From DATMYQ01 sp035560935 (GTDB taxonomy: Bacteria > Bacillota > Negativicutes > Sporomusales > Sporomusaceae): DNA of 16,887 nucleotides. Below the pieces are notes generated by a model, which did not search any database, was not told where the DNA came from, and saw only the letters and a program-made list of their open reading frames with translations. The position numbers were made by a program, and so were the translations under genes. Where the stretch lies: the NCBI GenBank assembly GCA_035560935.1, contig DATMYQ010000256.1, positions 1 through 16,887 on the forward strand. The letters run 5' to 3'. Shown here in pieces: positions 1 to 7,570 of this stretch (the stretch's first letter is position 1; each line of letters starts with the position of its first letter).

Positions 1-3
1 ATT

Positions 4-1656
4 TTGCGTAGTGACATCGCTAAAAAAGGCTCTACCCGGGCCGCCCATCGTTCCTTATTCTATGCTATGGGGTACACTCCCAAAGATCTGAGCAAACCTT
101 TGATCGGAGTCGTCAACGCTTTTAATGAAATCATCCCCGGCCACTTTCACCTGCGGGATATCGCCGACGCCGTGAAACTGGGCGTCGCCGCCGGTGGTGG
201 CACCCCGGTGGAATTCCCCGCCATCGGCATTTGCGACGGTATTGCCATGGGACATGAAGGCATGAAGTATCCCTTGCCCAGCCGCGAGCTGATTGCCGAT
301 TCCATTGAAGCCATGGCCACCGGTCACGCTTTTGACGGTTTGGTTCTCATTCCCAACTGTGACAAAATTGTTCCTGGCATGCTGATGGCTGCCGCCCGTC
401 TCAATATCCCCTGCATCATGATCAGCGGCGGCCCGATGCTGGCCGGTCGCTACAAAGGCCGCGACATCAGCGTCAGCACCATGTTTGAAGCCGCCGGACT
501 GTTCGAAGCCGGCAAAATTGACGCCAAAGAACTGGATTCCATGGAAAAATCGGCCTGTCCCGGCTGCGGTTCCTGCGCCGGCCTGTTTACCGCCAATACC
601 ATGAACTGTCTGTCGGAAGCATTGGGTATGGCTCTTCCCGGCAACGGCACCATCCCCGCCGCCTACACCGGCGCCCGTCGCTCACTGGCCAAAGAGGCCG
701 GTGAAAGAATTGTGGAATTGGTGGCCAAAGACATTAAACCCCGCGATATCATGACCAATGAAACCTTTGCCAACGCAATTACCGTGGACATGGGCATCGG
801 CGGTTCCTCCAATACCGTACTGCATCTGCCGGCCATCGCCTACGAAGCCGGCGTGGAACTGCCGTTGGAACTGTTTGACGCCATCAGCGCCAAAACCCCA
901 TACATCACCAAAATGAGCCCGGGCGGCTCCCATCATTTGCAAGACCTGAACGAAGCCGGCGGTATTCCGGCAGTCATGAACGAACTGAGCAAAAAAGGAC
1001 TGATCCATACGAATGCTCTGACCGTTTCCGGTACCGTGGCCGACCGCATCAAGGATGCTGCCATTGAGCGTCCCGAAGTGATCAAGACTGTGGAAGCGCC
1101 GTACCGCCCCACCGGCGGCATCGCTATCCTGAAAGGCAATCTGGCCCCGGACGGCGCTGTTGTCAAAGAAAGTGCCGTCGCCGAAGCGATGTTGAAATTC
1201 CAGGGCAAAGCCCGGGTCTTTAATTCCGAAGATGAAGCCATCGAAGCGATTTTGGCCAAAAAGATTGTCGATGGCGACGTGGTCGTTATCCGTTACGAAG
1301 GTCCCCAGGGCGGTCCGGGCATGCGTGAAATGCTCAATCCCACCGCCATCATTACCGGCATGGGTCTGAAAGTGGCGCTTCTCACCGACGGTCGCTTCAG
1401 CGGCGCCACTCAGGGAGCCTGTATTGGTCACATTGCCCCGGAAGCTATGGACGAAGGCCCCATCGGCCTGCTGCAGGACGGCGACATTATCAACATTGAT
1501 ATTCCGGGTCGTAAATTAAATGTTGATCTGAGCGATGCGGAACTGGCCAAACGGAAAGCCGCCTGGGTCAAACCGGCCCCGAAAGTGACCACCGGTTATC
1601 TCGCCCGCTACGCCAAGCTGGTTTCGTCAGCAAAATTTGGCGCTGTATTGAAGTAG
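4..1656 (+). CDS. ilvD: Dihydroxy-acid dehydratase (IlvD/Edd family)
   Basis: This enzyme dehydrates 2,3-dihydroxy-3-methylbutanoate and its ethyl homologue to 2-oxo acids, the third step of valine, leucine and isoleucine synthesis in the cytoplasm; 2-oxoisovalerate also feeds pantothenate. The 550 residues match full-length family members. Visible landmarks are the N-terminal MRSD, PNCDK with Cys119, the CPGCGSC cluster motif (Cys185, 188, 191), SGGP near 141-144 and the C-terminal GRFSGATQGACIGHI. The sequence PGHFHLRD around 45-52 has Gly where plant and actinobacterial [2Fe-2S] enzymes have Cys, which suggests the oxygen-sensitive [4Fe-4S] subgroup. The start is taken as TTG at 4 because MRSD is the normal family N-terminus; only three bases lie upstream, so no ribosome site or promoter can be seen. 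Ten bases separate it from the BASS transporter. A sugar-acid dehydratase of the same superfamily is a less likely alternative. Confidence 0.95.
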   Translation: MRSDIAKKGSTRAAHRSLFYAMGYTPKDLSKPLIGVVNAFNEIIPGHFHLRDIADAVKLGVAAGGGTPVEFPAIGICDGIAMGHEGMKYPLPSRELIADSIEAMATGHAFDGLVLIPNCDKIVPGMLMAAARLNIPCIMISGGPMLAGRYKGRDISVSTMFEAAGLFEAGKIDAKELDSMEKSACPGCGSCAGLFTANTMNCLSEALGMALPGNGTIPAAYTGARRSLAKEAGERIVELVAKDIKPRDIMTNETFANAITVDMGIGGSSNTVLHLPAIAYEAGVELPLELFDAISAKTPYITKMSPGGSHHLQDLNEAGGIPAVMNELSKKGLIHTNALTVSGTVADRIKDAAIERPEVIKTVEAPYRPTGGIAILKGNLAPDGAVVKESAVAEAMLKFQGKARVFNSEDEAIEAILAKKIVDGDVVVIRYEGPQGGPGMREMLNPTAIITGMGLKVALLTDGRFSGATQGACIGHIAPEAMDEGPIGLLQDGDIINIDIPGRKLNVDLSDAELAKRKAAWVKPAPKVTTGYLARYAKLVSSAKFGAVLK

Positions 1657-1666
1657 GAGGAATTAG

Positions 1667-2623
1667 ATGGAATCAATCGAAAAAGTATCCCGATTTATTA
1701 CCCGCCTATTCCCGGTGTGGGTTCTCCTGTTCGCCGCCATTGCATTCTTTAGTCCCGAGCCGTTCAAACCCTTCGGGAAATTCATTCCCTACCTGCTGGG
1801 ACTGGTCATGCTGGGTATGGGCCTGACCATGAGTCTGGACGACTTCAAGTTAGTGCTCTCCCGCCCCAAAGACGTTTTGTACGGTGTTCTTCTCCGCTAT
1901 CTCATCATGCCTGGCATCGCTTTCTGCGTCGCCAAACTGTTGGGATTGCCGCCGTCGCTGGCTGCCGGCCTGATTTTGGTCGGCGCCTGCCCCAGCGGTA
2001 CTGCGTCCAACGTAATGACTTTTATCGCCAAAGGCGACACCGCTCTTTCGGTTACGGTTTCCAGTGTCAACACCGTACTGGCACCGTTTCTAACGCCTTA
2101 CATCTTTTTACTCCTGGCCGGCACGCTGATCCCCATCAATGCCGAAGCGCTGCTGGTCGATATCCTGAAAATTGTACTGGTTCCCATCGCCTTGGGCGTT
2201 ACCGTCCGCATGCTGGCCAATCAATTTGCTGAACGGATGATCAAAATTGTTCCGCTGATTTCCGTGGTTTCGATCATCATCATCATCGCCATCGTGATCG
2301 CGCTCAGCGCGGCCAAACTGGCCACCGTCGCCGCTATTGCCTTTATTGCCGTGGCCATGCACAACGGCTTTGGCCTGAGTCTGGGTTACGGCGCTTCACG
2401 GGCCGTAGGCATGGATCATCGAAAATCAAAAGCGATCGCTTTTGAAATTGGCATGGAGAATTCCGGGTTGGCGGTAGCGCTGGCCATCGCGCACCTGGAT
2501 CCCATCGCCGCAATCCCCGGTGCTATTTTCAGCGTCTGGCACAATTTCACCGGTTCATTACTGGCCGGATTCTGGGGCGCACGGGATGAGGGCGGCCAAG
2601 CTGCAGGAAAATCCGACAGCTAG
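1667..2623 (+). CDS. Bile acid:sodium symporter (BASS) family transporter
   Basis: This is a 318-residue polytopic inner-membrane protein of the BASS superfamily, with about nine or ten hydrophobic segments. The central signature GACPSGTASNVMTFIAKGD (106-124) and the later IGMENSGLAVALA stretch are the family's cation- and substrate-binding crossover regions. Known bacterial and plastid relatives move small carboxylates such as pyruvate, ketopantoate (PanS) and other 2-oxo acids rather than bile acids. The strong GAGGA ribosome site lies in the 10-base gap after ilvD, so both are one operon, and a terminator follows. The pairing makes a branched-chain 2-oxo acid or a pantothenate precursor a reasonable substrate, but this is inference from context; sequence alone does not fix substrate or direction of transport. 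Confidence 0.9.
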   Translation: MESIEKVSRFITRLFPVWVLLFAAIAFFSPEPFKPFGKFIPYLLGLVMLGMGLTMSLDDFKLVLSRPKDVLYGVLLRYLIMPGIAFCVAKLLGLPPSLAAGLILVGACPSGTASNVMTFIAKGDTALSVTVSSVNTVLAPFLTPYIFLLLAGTLIPINAEALLVDILKIVLVPIALGVTVRMLANQFAERMIKIVPLISVVSIIIIIAIVIALSAAKLATVAAIAFIAVAMHNGFGLSLGYGASRAVGMDHRKSKAIAFEIGMENSGLAVALAIAHLDPIAAIPGAIFSVWHNFTGSLLAGFWGARDEGGQAAGKSDS

Positions 2624-2656
2624 CCTGCGGAATCCACATTTTTCTTTCATCACGCG

Positions 2657-2690
2657 AAAAGGCCAGCCCCGGTTCGGGAGCTGGCCTTTT
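2657..2690 (+). terminator. Intrinsic terminator after ilvD-BASS operon
   Basis: AAAAGGCCAGC (2657-2667) pairs perfectly with GCTGGCCTTTT (2680-2690), and the loop has a further CCC/GGG pairing. The U-run is formed by the end of the right arm. It lies 34 bases after the transporter stop codon. Because the stem ends in A/T tracts on both sides it could also act on the other strand, but no minus-strand gene approaches it. Confidence 0.85.
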
Positions 2691-2725
2691 CATTCGATCT
2701 AAAAAATTTTACAGAGGTGAATTTT

Positions 2726-3445
2726 ATGATGGAAATGTACCAGTATAACGAAATGATCCATCCGGGAGTCGATTTTTCCTCTCCGGACGAAGTGGCCGTC
2801 TACGACTCTTATATGCAAAAGATGCGAAACATTCCGCAGGAAATTAATCGAATCAGGGAGCTTGTCCAACTCCAACCTACGGATACCCTGCTGGACATCG
2901 GTGCCGGCACTGGTGAAACCGCTATTGGTCTGGCTCCTCATTGCTCCCGGGTTTTGGCTATTGACGTGTCACCGGCCATGCTGGAATACACTCTTCACAA
3001 GGTTCAAGCACGCGGCAATATTCCCATCTCCTTTTCCCACGCCGGCTTCTTGACCTTTGATTTTCCGGCGGAGTCTATTGATGTTGTCATTTCACAGTTT
3101 GCCCTGCACCACTTGCCGGAACTCTGGAAACTGACCGCATTAAAGCGAGTGGCTTCTGTTTTGAAACCCGGTGGCCGATTTTTTCTGCAGGATGCAGTAT
3201 TACCATCCCGGCTTATCGGGGACAACGAGAATTATTTGCATGATCTGGTTCACCAGATCGAGAAAAATGGTGGTGAAAAAGTCGCACAAGACACTGCGCA
3301 GACATTCCGGGACGAATATGTGACTTTCGACTGGATTCAGGAAGAACTATTGCGCCGGGCGGGTTTGAGCATCCACCATCTGGATTCTTCACCGCCTTTT
3401 GTCGCAACCTACCTTTGCGTTAAAGAAGCGGACAATTCAAAGTAA
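2726..3445 (+). CDS. Class I SAM-dependent methyltransferase
   Basis: A 239-residue cytoplasmic methyltransferase with a Rossmann fold. Motif I LLDIGAGTG is at 55-63 and binds SAM; an acidic residue ends the second strand (VLAIDVSPAML, Asp80); the motif IV/V region reads VISQFALHHLPELWKL, followed by SVLKPGGRFFLQD (about 144-156). This is the Methyltransf_11/25 type seen in UbiE-like and small-molecule methylases; the substrate cannot be told. An in-frame GTG at 2717 lies inside the ribosome site AGAGGTGA (2713-2720), so the ATG at 2726, or the adjacent one at 2729, is the likely start. The gene begins 35 bases after the terminator of the ilvD operon, leaving no room for a separate promoter between them; expression probably depends on readthrough or on a promoter inside the preceding gene. 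It ends in its own hairpin. Confidence 0.88.
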   Translation: MMEMYQYNEMIHPGVDFSSPDEVAVYDSYMQKMRNIPQEINRIRELVQLQPTDTLLDIGAGTGETAIGLAPHCSRVLAIDVSPAMLEYTLHKVQARGNIPISFSHAGFLTFDFPAESIDVVISQFALHHLPELWKLTALKRVASVLKPGGRFFLQDAVLPSRLIGDNENYLHDLVHQIEKNGGEKVAQDTAQTFRDEYVTFDWIQEELLRRAGLSIHHLDSSPPFVATYLCVKEADNSK

Positions 3446-3448
3446 ATC

Positions 3449-3513
3449 GGGGAAAAAGCAAAACATACGGGGAGCGGAAAATCGCCACGCCCCGTATGTT
3501 TTGCTTTTCCCGG
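3449..3513 (+). terminator. Long terminator hairpin after methyltransferase
   Basis: GCAAAACATACGGGG (3458-3472) pairs without mismatch with CCCCGTATGTTTTGC (3490-3504). The helix extends through the flanking A-run and TTTT to GGG/CCC with one bulged A. The loop holds a short GCG/CGC pairing. It lies directly after the methyltransferase stop. There is no free U-tract beyond the stem, so termination would rely on the A/U section of the helix, and it may work in both directions. Confidence 0.75.
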
Positions 3514-3649
3514 CCGCGCCTTTTCCGCATCGCTTGAGCCAGCATGTTCTGTGCATAAAATCCTTTGCGAAACAACATCCTTCTTAAAATCTTCTTTTAT
3601 CCCGCCAAGACTGTATTTTTAGTACATCAAGCCAGTATGTCCTTTTACC

Positions 3650-3665
3650 GAAGACTAGTGTCTTC
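3650..3665. repeat. Inverted repeat GAAGAC-TAGT-GTCTTC
   Basis: A perfect 6-bp inverted repeat with a 4-base loop stands alone in the non-coding gap, 40 bases upstream of the promoter-like element at 3705. It could be an operator half-site pair or a small hairpin. No function can be assigned. Confidence 0.3.
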
Positions 3666-3704
3666 TCCCGAAAGCTTATCGTAACATATTTTTATCACTT
3701 TCTA

Positions 3705-3736
3705 TTGACGCAATCCTTTATTGCGCTTAATATAAT
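3705..3736 (+). promoter_or_regulatory. Promoter-like element with internal 17-base palindrome
   Basis: TTGACG (3705-3710) is followed by TAATAT at 17 bases (3728-3733) or TATAAT at 20 bases (3731-3736). An inverted repeat CGCAAT-CCTTT-ATTGCG (3709-3725) fills the space between the boxes, where an operator would sit. The only thing downstream on this strand is a terminator hairpin 10 bases later and then the antisense of the EamA gene. It may make a very short or antisense RNA, or be a chance match in AT-rich DNA. Confidence 0.3.
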
Positions 3737-3742
3737 ATAAAA

Positions 3743-3782
3743 CCGTAGCACTGACAACGGCAGGCTACATTTTTTCTTTTTT
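3743..3782. terminator. Bidirectional terminator overlapping the EamA stop codon
   Basis: GTAGC-a-CTG (3745-3753) pairs with CAG-GCTAC (3761-3768), giving 8 bp with one bulged A. On the minus strand the stem includes the TAG stop of the EamA gene and is followed by CGGTTTTATATT. On the plus strand it is followed by ATTTTTTCTTTTTT. It therefore serves the EamA gene and can also stop plus-strand transcription entering that gene. Confidence 0.65.
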
Positions 3783-4688
3783 CCATACAACCTGCAAAAA
3801 TCCACCTTTGGTCCGGGTAATGTACAGACCGAAAAAAATCACGGCCGCACCGGTGAATTGCAGCAAACCAAAGCTTTCGCCCAAAAATAGACAGCCGGTT
3901 AGCACCGCAAAAACCGGCGGCAAATTATTATACAACGCCGCCTTGGTGCTGCCCAGCCGTTTCACGCCCCATACCCAGAGGGCATTGCCGATGCAGATGC
4001 CGAAAGCGCCCGAAAATACCACACTGCTCCAGGCGGCGGCTGGCACTTCCGCCCAGGAAATACTGATCAGATCCGGTACGGCAACCGCCAGAAACATCAG
4101 CCCTGACGCCGTCGTCAAATAGGCCATTAGTTGATAGGCTGAATATTTTTCCAGCAATGGCCGGGAAAATACCGTATAGTACGCATAGGCAAACTGTGCC
4201 ACAAACAACAGCAATCCACCGGTCAGGTGATTGTCCCCCAGGCTCAGTTCTTTGCCCGAACCCAGAATAATCAAAAATACTCCCGCCAGCGACACAACAA
4301 TCCCCACGACCGTGGGAACCTCCAGCACCTCAAAGCTGTACATCCGGTTGATCACCGCCACACTGACGGTCAACAGCCCTAAAATTAACGAAGCATTCCC
4401 CGCCGTCGTCTGATTCAGGCCCAGTGAAAAAAACAATTGAAAAAAGAAAAAGCCCCAGAAGCTGATTTTTAATAGCAGCCAGTAATCCTGCCGGGCGAAC
4501 GGACGATACGTATGCGAAAAATATAGAAAAACCCACGCAAACACAATCGACACCAACATTCGCAGGGCGTTATACGCAATCGGTGACAAGGAAAGCAGTC
4601 CTACCTTCATGACGGGAGCATTCACACCCCAAATAAAAGCCACCAGCAGCAATATCCAGTCAGCAAATCCTATTTTAAAATTGCCCAT
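3765..4688 (-). CDS. EamA/DMT-superfamily transporter
   Basis: A 307-residue integral membrane protein with about ten hydrophobic helices arranged as two EamA repeats, the usual build of RhaT/YdcZ-type metabolite exporters. The first helix reads WILLLVAFIWGVNAPVMKVGL, the typical EamA opening, and the second repeat ends near IFFGLYITRTKGG. Members export amino acids and related metabolites; the substrate here is unknown. The reading frame is open 14 codons further upstream, but ATG at 4688 has AGGGGG four bases before it and gives the normal length, so it is preferred. It is divergent from a class I aminotransferase with 136 bases between, so the two may be co-regulated. It ends in a terminator that overlaps its stop codon. 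Confidence 0.88.
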   Translation of the reverse strand: MGNFKIGFADWILLLVAFIWGVNAPVMKVGLLSLSPIAYNALRMLVSIVFAWVFLYFSHTYRPFARQDYWLLLKISFWGFFFFQLFFSLGLNQTTAGNASLILGLLTVSVAVINRMYSFEVLEVPTVVGIVVSLAGVFLIILGSGKELSLGDNHLTGGLLLFVAQFAYAYYTVFSRPLLEKYSAYQLMAYLTTASGLMFLAVAVPDLISISWAEVPAAAWSSVVFSGAFGICIGNALWVWGVKRLGSTKAALYNNLPPVFAVLTGCLFLGESFGLLQFTGAAVIFFGLYITRTKGGFLQVVWKKEKM

Positions 4689-4739
4689 GTAACCCCCTGT
4701 CCGGCATTGCCGTCGCATCCTGCCGGGCACTTACCATTT

Positions 4740-4801
4740 TCTTGGTTTTTCTTTTTGTTTCTCTACTGCATCATATCATAAACCGTATCTGCCATAAACA
4801 A
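4740..4801. promoter_or_regulatory. Divergent promoter region, EamA gene / aminotransferase
   Basis: On the minus strand TTGTTT (4796-4801) and TGATAT (4773-4778) are 17 bases apart; a TATGAT alternative is two bases closer. On the plus strand TTGTTT (4755-4760) and CATAAA (4777-4782) are 16 bases apart. The two candidates overlap, so polymerase binding could be mutually exclusive. Both are weak matches. A CCGGCA/TGCCGG stem (4701-4726) lies in the EamA leader just before its ribosome site. Confidence 0.35.
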
Positions 4802-4824
4802 AAATACAGGAGTGATTTACAACC

Positions 4825-6018
4825 ATGAAGATTGCCAACCGCTTAAATCATTTAGGCACAGAAAACGCCTTTGAAGTGTTAAACGAGGTCAACCGGCTGC
4901 GAGCCACGGGCCAGGACATTATCAGCTTTGCCATTGGCGAACCAGATTTTGCAACGCCGTCCCATGTCAAAGCCAGCGCCATTCAGGCACTTGAATCCAA
5001 CCAGACCCATTACGGTCCTTCCGCCGGCCTGCTGCCGCTGCGGGAGGCCGTGGCCCGGCATATTGCCCAAACCCGCAACATCCCTACGGACCCGGCCCAG
5101 GTGGTCATCACCCCCGGCGGTAAGCCTATCATTTACTATACTCTGCACGCGTTGGTCAATCCCGGAGATGAAGTGATTTACCCCAATCCCGGCTTTCCTA
5201 TCTATGAATCGGTGATCCGCTTTGTCGGCGGCATCCCGGTCCCTGCCCCGCTGCTGGAGGAGAAGGACTTCTCGCTGGACACGGCGCAGCTGGCCCGGCT
5301 GATTACACCCAAAACCCGGCTGATCATTCTGAACAGCCCGCAAAACCCCACCGGCGGCATGCTGACGCCGGAAGATCTTCAGGCCATCGCCCGATTGGCC
5401 TGCCAGCACAACCTCTGGGTGCTGTCCGATGAAATCTACAGTCGCATTCTCTACTCCGGCGAATTCCATAGTATCGCCTCCCTGCCCGGCATGCAAGAAC
5501 GAACCATTATTCTGGACGGTTTTTCCAAGACCTACGCTATGACCGGCTGGCGGCTCGGCTACGGTGTCATGCCGGAAGAGCTGGCGGCCCAGATCGCCCG
5601 GCTGGTGACTAACTGCGAATCCTGCACCAACACTTTTGTCCAACACGCCGGCCTCGCCGCCCTTACCGGGCCGCAGGATGATGTCGTCGCCATGGTGGCC
5701 GAATTCAAGCGCCGCCGCGACCTGATCGTTGCCGGTCTGAACAGCCTGCCCGGTTTTCAGTGCCGGCTCCCCAACGGCGCCTTTTACGCCTTTCCCAACG
5801 TCAGCGACGCCTGCCGTCAGCTGGGATTCGCCGATTCCCGGGAGCTGCAGCAGCACCTCTTGTACCAGGGACAGGTGGCGGTGCTGCCCCGTACCGCCTT
5901 TGGCCTGAAAAACGCCGGTGAAACCGGAGAATACCTTCGCTTCTCCTACGCCGCCTCCTGCGAAACCATTGAACGGGGCCTGGAGCGAATCCACCAGGCG
6001 CTCACCGCCGGCCACTGA
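4825..6018 (+). CDS. Class I/II pyridoxal-phosphate aminotransferase
   Basis: A 397-residue cytoplasmic fold-type I aminotransferase of the aspartate aminotransferase subgroup I-gamma style. The substrate-handling start reads SFAIGEPDF (34-42). PLP contacts are Asn174 in NPTGG, Asp202 and Tyr205 in SDEIY, and Lys235 in GFSKTYAMTGWRLGY, which forms the internal aldimine. Arg372 in YLRFSYA is placed to bind the substrate alpha-carboxylate. The exact amino donor (aspartate, aromatic, alanine, branched-chain) cannot be settled by eye. AGGAGTGA (4808-4815) nine bases before the ATG supports the start. It is divergent from the EamA exporter and convergent with the C-S lyase, and ends 4 bases before a strong terminator. 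Confidence 0.93.
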   Translation: MKIANRLNHLGTENAFEVLNEVNRLRATGQDIISFAIGEPDFATPSHVKASAIQALESNQTHYGPSAGLLPLREAVARHIAQTRNIPTDPAQVVITPGGKPIIYYTLHALVNPGDEVIYPNPGFPIYESVIRFVGGIPVPAPLLEEKDFSLDTAQLARLITPKTRLIILNSPQNPTGGMLTPEDLQAIARLACQHNLWVLSDEIYSRILYSGEFHSIASLPGMQERTIILDGFSKTYAMTGWRLGYGVMPEELAAQIARLVTNCESCTNTFVQHAGLAALTGPQDDVVAMVAEFKRRRDLIVAGLNSLPGFQCRLPNGAFYAFPNVSDACRQLGFADSRELQQHLLYQGQVAVLPRTAFGLKNAGETGEYLRFSYAASCETIERGLERIHQALTAGH

Positions 6019-6022
6019 CTGC

Positions 6023-6074
6023 AAAAAAACGCTGCGGACCAGACCCCTGAAGGGTCGCGTCGCAGCGTTTTTTT
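6023..6074. terminator. Bidirectional intrinsic terminator
   Basis: AAAAAAACGCTGCG (6023-6036) pairs perfectly with CGCAGCGTTTTTTT (6061-6074), and the loop has an inner GACCC/GGGTC stem (6042-6056). There are seven A residues on one side and seven T residues on the other, so it should stop the aminotransferase transcript (plus) and the convergent C-S lyase transcript (minus, stop at 6132). A second small stem ACCGCA/TGCGGT (6112-6132) touches the C-S lyase stop codon. Confidence 0.92.
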
Positions 6075-6131
6075 ATAACCAGCCTTACCAAACAGTTTCG
6101 GCACCTGGCGCACCGCAAACTGCTTCTGCGG

Positions 6132-7352
6132 TTAACTTACACCGCCGTTGTGTTTGTCAATGGCGTCGCACATCCGCCGCAATCCTTTTTCGATGATCGC
6201 CCGGGGCATCGCCAGATTCAGGCGCACAAAGCCTTGGGCGTTGCCCACAAACAGACCATCGCCCCCCTCCAGCAAAACACCGGCCTCCTGGGCAAAAAAC
6301 ATCGGCAGGTCCTCCACGTCCGGCAGACACCGGTTCAGATCCACCCAGGCCAGATAAGTGGCCTCCGGGATGCGGCAGACCGCGGCGGGCAAGCGGGTAG
6401 CAAGGTAATCCGTCACCAGCCGGAAGTTATCATCCAGATAGGTCCGCAGCTGTTCCAGCCACTCCCCGCCATGTTGGTACGCCGCCTGAGAAGCGGTGAG
6501 CGACAGGGGATTCACCAGACCGATCAGCTTGTCATGGGCCGCTATTTGTTTCCGCACCGCGGCGTCCCGGACAATGAGGTTGGAAAACATCAGTCCGGCC
6601 AGGTTGAAGGTCTTGCTGGCCGCCATGCAGGTAATGAGTTTGGGATAATCCGGTAGAACTTTGGCCGTGGGAATATGGGTTTTACCCTGGCGGATCAGGT
6701 CGCAGTGGATCTCGTCCGAGACCAGCCACAGTCCGTATTTCTCGGCAATGGCGCCCACCCGCTTCGTCTCCTCCTCCGTCCACATCCGGCCGGAAGGGTT
6801 GTGAGGATTGCACCACAACAGCAGCTTCACCTTAGGATCCGCCGCTTTTTGCTCCAGATCCGCAAAATCAATGGTGAACCAGCCGTTGTCATTTTTTAGC
6901 GGTGAACAGACCAGTTCCCGCTGATTGAAGGTGGCCGCGTGCTTAAAATAGCCGTAGGCCGGGGTTGTAATCAACAGTTTTTCGTCCGGCGCGGTCAAAT
7001 CACCGGTCAGTTCGTACAAAGCCGGAATCACCCCCGGCGTGAACATCAGCTGTTCCAGGGAGAAGCTCCAGTCATACCGCCGCCGGCACCAGTCAGAAAA
7101 GGCCTCGTAATAATCCGCGTCAAACACCATGCTATAACCGAAAATCCGCCGGTCAACCCGGTCCCTGATGGCCTGGCAAACCTCCGGCGGCGTGGCAAAC
7201 TCCATATCCGCCACCCACATGCGCACGAAATCCTCGTCCCCATAGGGAAACTGCATCTCCGGGCCGGCTTTGAAGATATAGCCCCGGAAACCGTCCGTAT
7301 TCAGCGCGTTGGTCTTTCTGCGATCAATAATCTCATCAAAATTATACTGCAT
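6132..7352 (-). CDS. MalY/PatB-type PLP C-S lyase (cystathionine beta-lyase-like)
   Basis: A 406-residue fold-type I PLP enzyme of the MalY/PatB group, which cleaves the C-S bond of cystathionine and other S-substituted cysteines to a thiol, pyruvate and ammonia. The family opening is seen as FDEIIDRRKTNALN and then VADMEFATPPEV (47-58). PLP contacts are Asn185 in NPHNPSG, Asp213 in VSDEIH and the Schiff-base Lys247 in ASKTFNLAGL. The frame is open 24 codons further upstream, but the ATG at 7352 has GGAGGGG (7359-7365) six bases before it and begins with the normal N-terminus. It has its own promoter at 7490-7518 and ends at the shared terminator. It lies next to, and in the same direction as, the peptide importer/amidohydrolase operon, which hints at acting on released cysteine conjugates. 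Some relatives are aminotransferases or repressor partners, so the reaction is inferred from family. Confidence 0.9.
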   Translation of the reverse strand: MQYNFDEIIDRRKTNALNTDGFRGYIFKAGPEMQFPYGDEDFVRMWVADMEFATPPEVCQAIRDRVDRRIFGYSMVFDADYYEAFSDWCRRRYDWSFSLEQLMFTPGVIPALYELTGDLTAPDEKLLITTPAYGYFKHAATFNQRELVCSPLKNDNGWFTIDFADLEQKAADPKVKLLLWCNPHNPSGRMWTEEETKRVGAIAEKYGLWLVSDEIHCDLIRQGKTHIPTAKVLPDYPKLITCMAASKTFNLAGLMFSNLIVRDAAVRKQIAAHDKLIGLVNPLSLTASQAAYQHGGEWLEQLRTYLDDNFRLVTDYLATRLPAAVCRIPEATYLAWVDLNRCLPDVEDLPMFFAQEAGVLLEGGDGLFVGNAQGFVRLNLAMPRAIIEKGLRRMCDAIDKHNGGVS

Positions 7353-7489
7353 CGGATTCCCCTCCATCATCTTGAGCTGCCCGTGGCTCCGGCTTCCATT
7401 TCCCGTCGAAAAGCTCCCGCCCATATTCCAAAGGGCAGTGAATATCTTTATTCAATTTTGGTTTATACCTTCCGCTCCCCCTGTAGGTA

Positions 7490-7518
7490 ATTATAAAAGA
7501 CCGGCTCGCCAATCACAA
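7490..7518 (-). promoter_or_regulatory. Sigma-A promoter of the C-S lyase gene
   Basis: On the minus strand TTGTGA (7513-7518) and a perfect TATAAT (7490-7495) are exactly 17 bases apart. Transcription would begin near 7483, giving a leader of about 130 bases before the ATG at 7352. The leader can form two competing stems, ATATTC/GAATAT and GCCC/GGGC, but does not match a riboswitch class I know. Confidence 0.75.
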
Positions 7519-7570
7519 GTCACTATGATTATAAGTTGCTCATGAATTGGCTAACGTATTCCCCTGCCCC

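Larger units (their letters stand above)
3446..3764. other. 319-base gap without a convincing gene
   Basis: After the methyltransferase hairpin the sequence is AT-rich. It holds a 6-bp stem-loop (3650-3665), a plus-strand promoter-like element (3705-3736) and the terminator of the EamA gene (3743-3770). No open frame here has both a ribosome site and protein-like composition. Confidence 0.6.

Noticed and set aside
682..1431. Long minus-strand open frame opposite ilvD
   Set aside because: It lies wholly antisense to a clear enzyme gene, has a His/Phe/Gly-rich composition typical of a complementary frame, and shows no family motif.
3427..3578. Minus-strand small frame starting MLFRKGFYAQNML
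   Set aside because: The first 20 residues look amphipathic, but the frame runs through the methyltransferase terminator and the end of that gene, and its ribosome site abuts the ATG. Kept only as a note.
4879..6024. 381-codon minus-strand open frame opposite the aminotransferase
   Set aside because: It is a mirror of a GC-rich coding region; no motif, no credible ribosome site, and it would run from within the terminator.
7353..7483. Riboswitch in the C-S lyase leader
   Set aside because: The 130-base leader can fold into small competing stems, but it lacks the conserved cores of SAM, cysteine-related T-box or other classes I can recognise.
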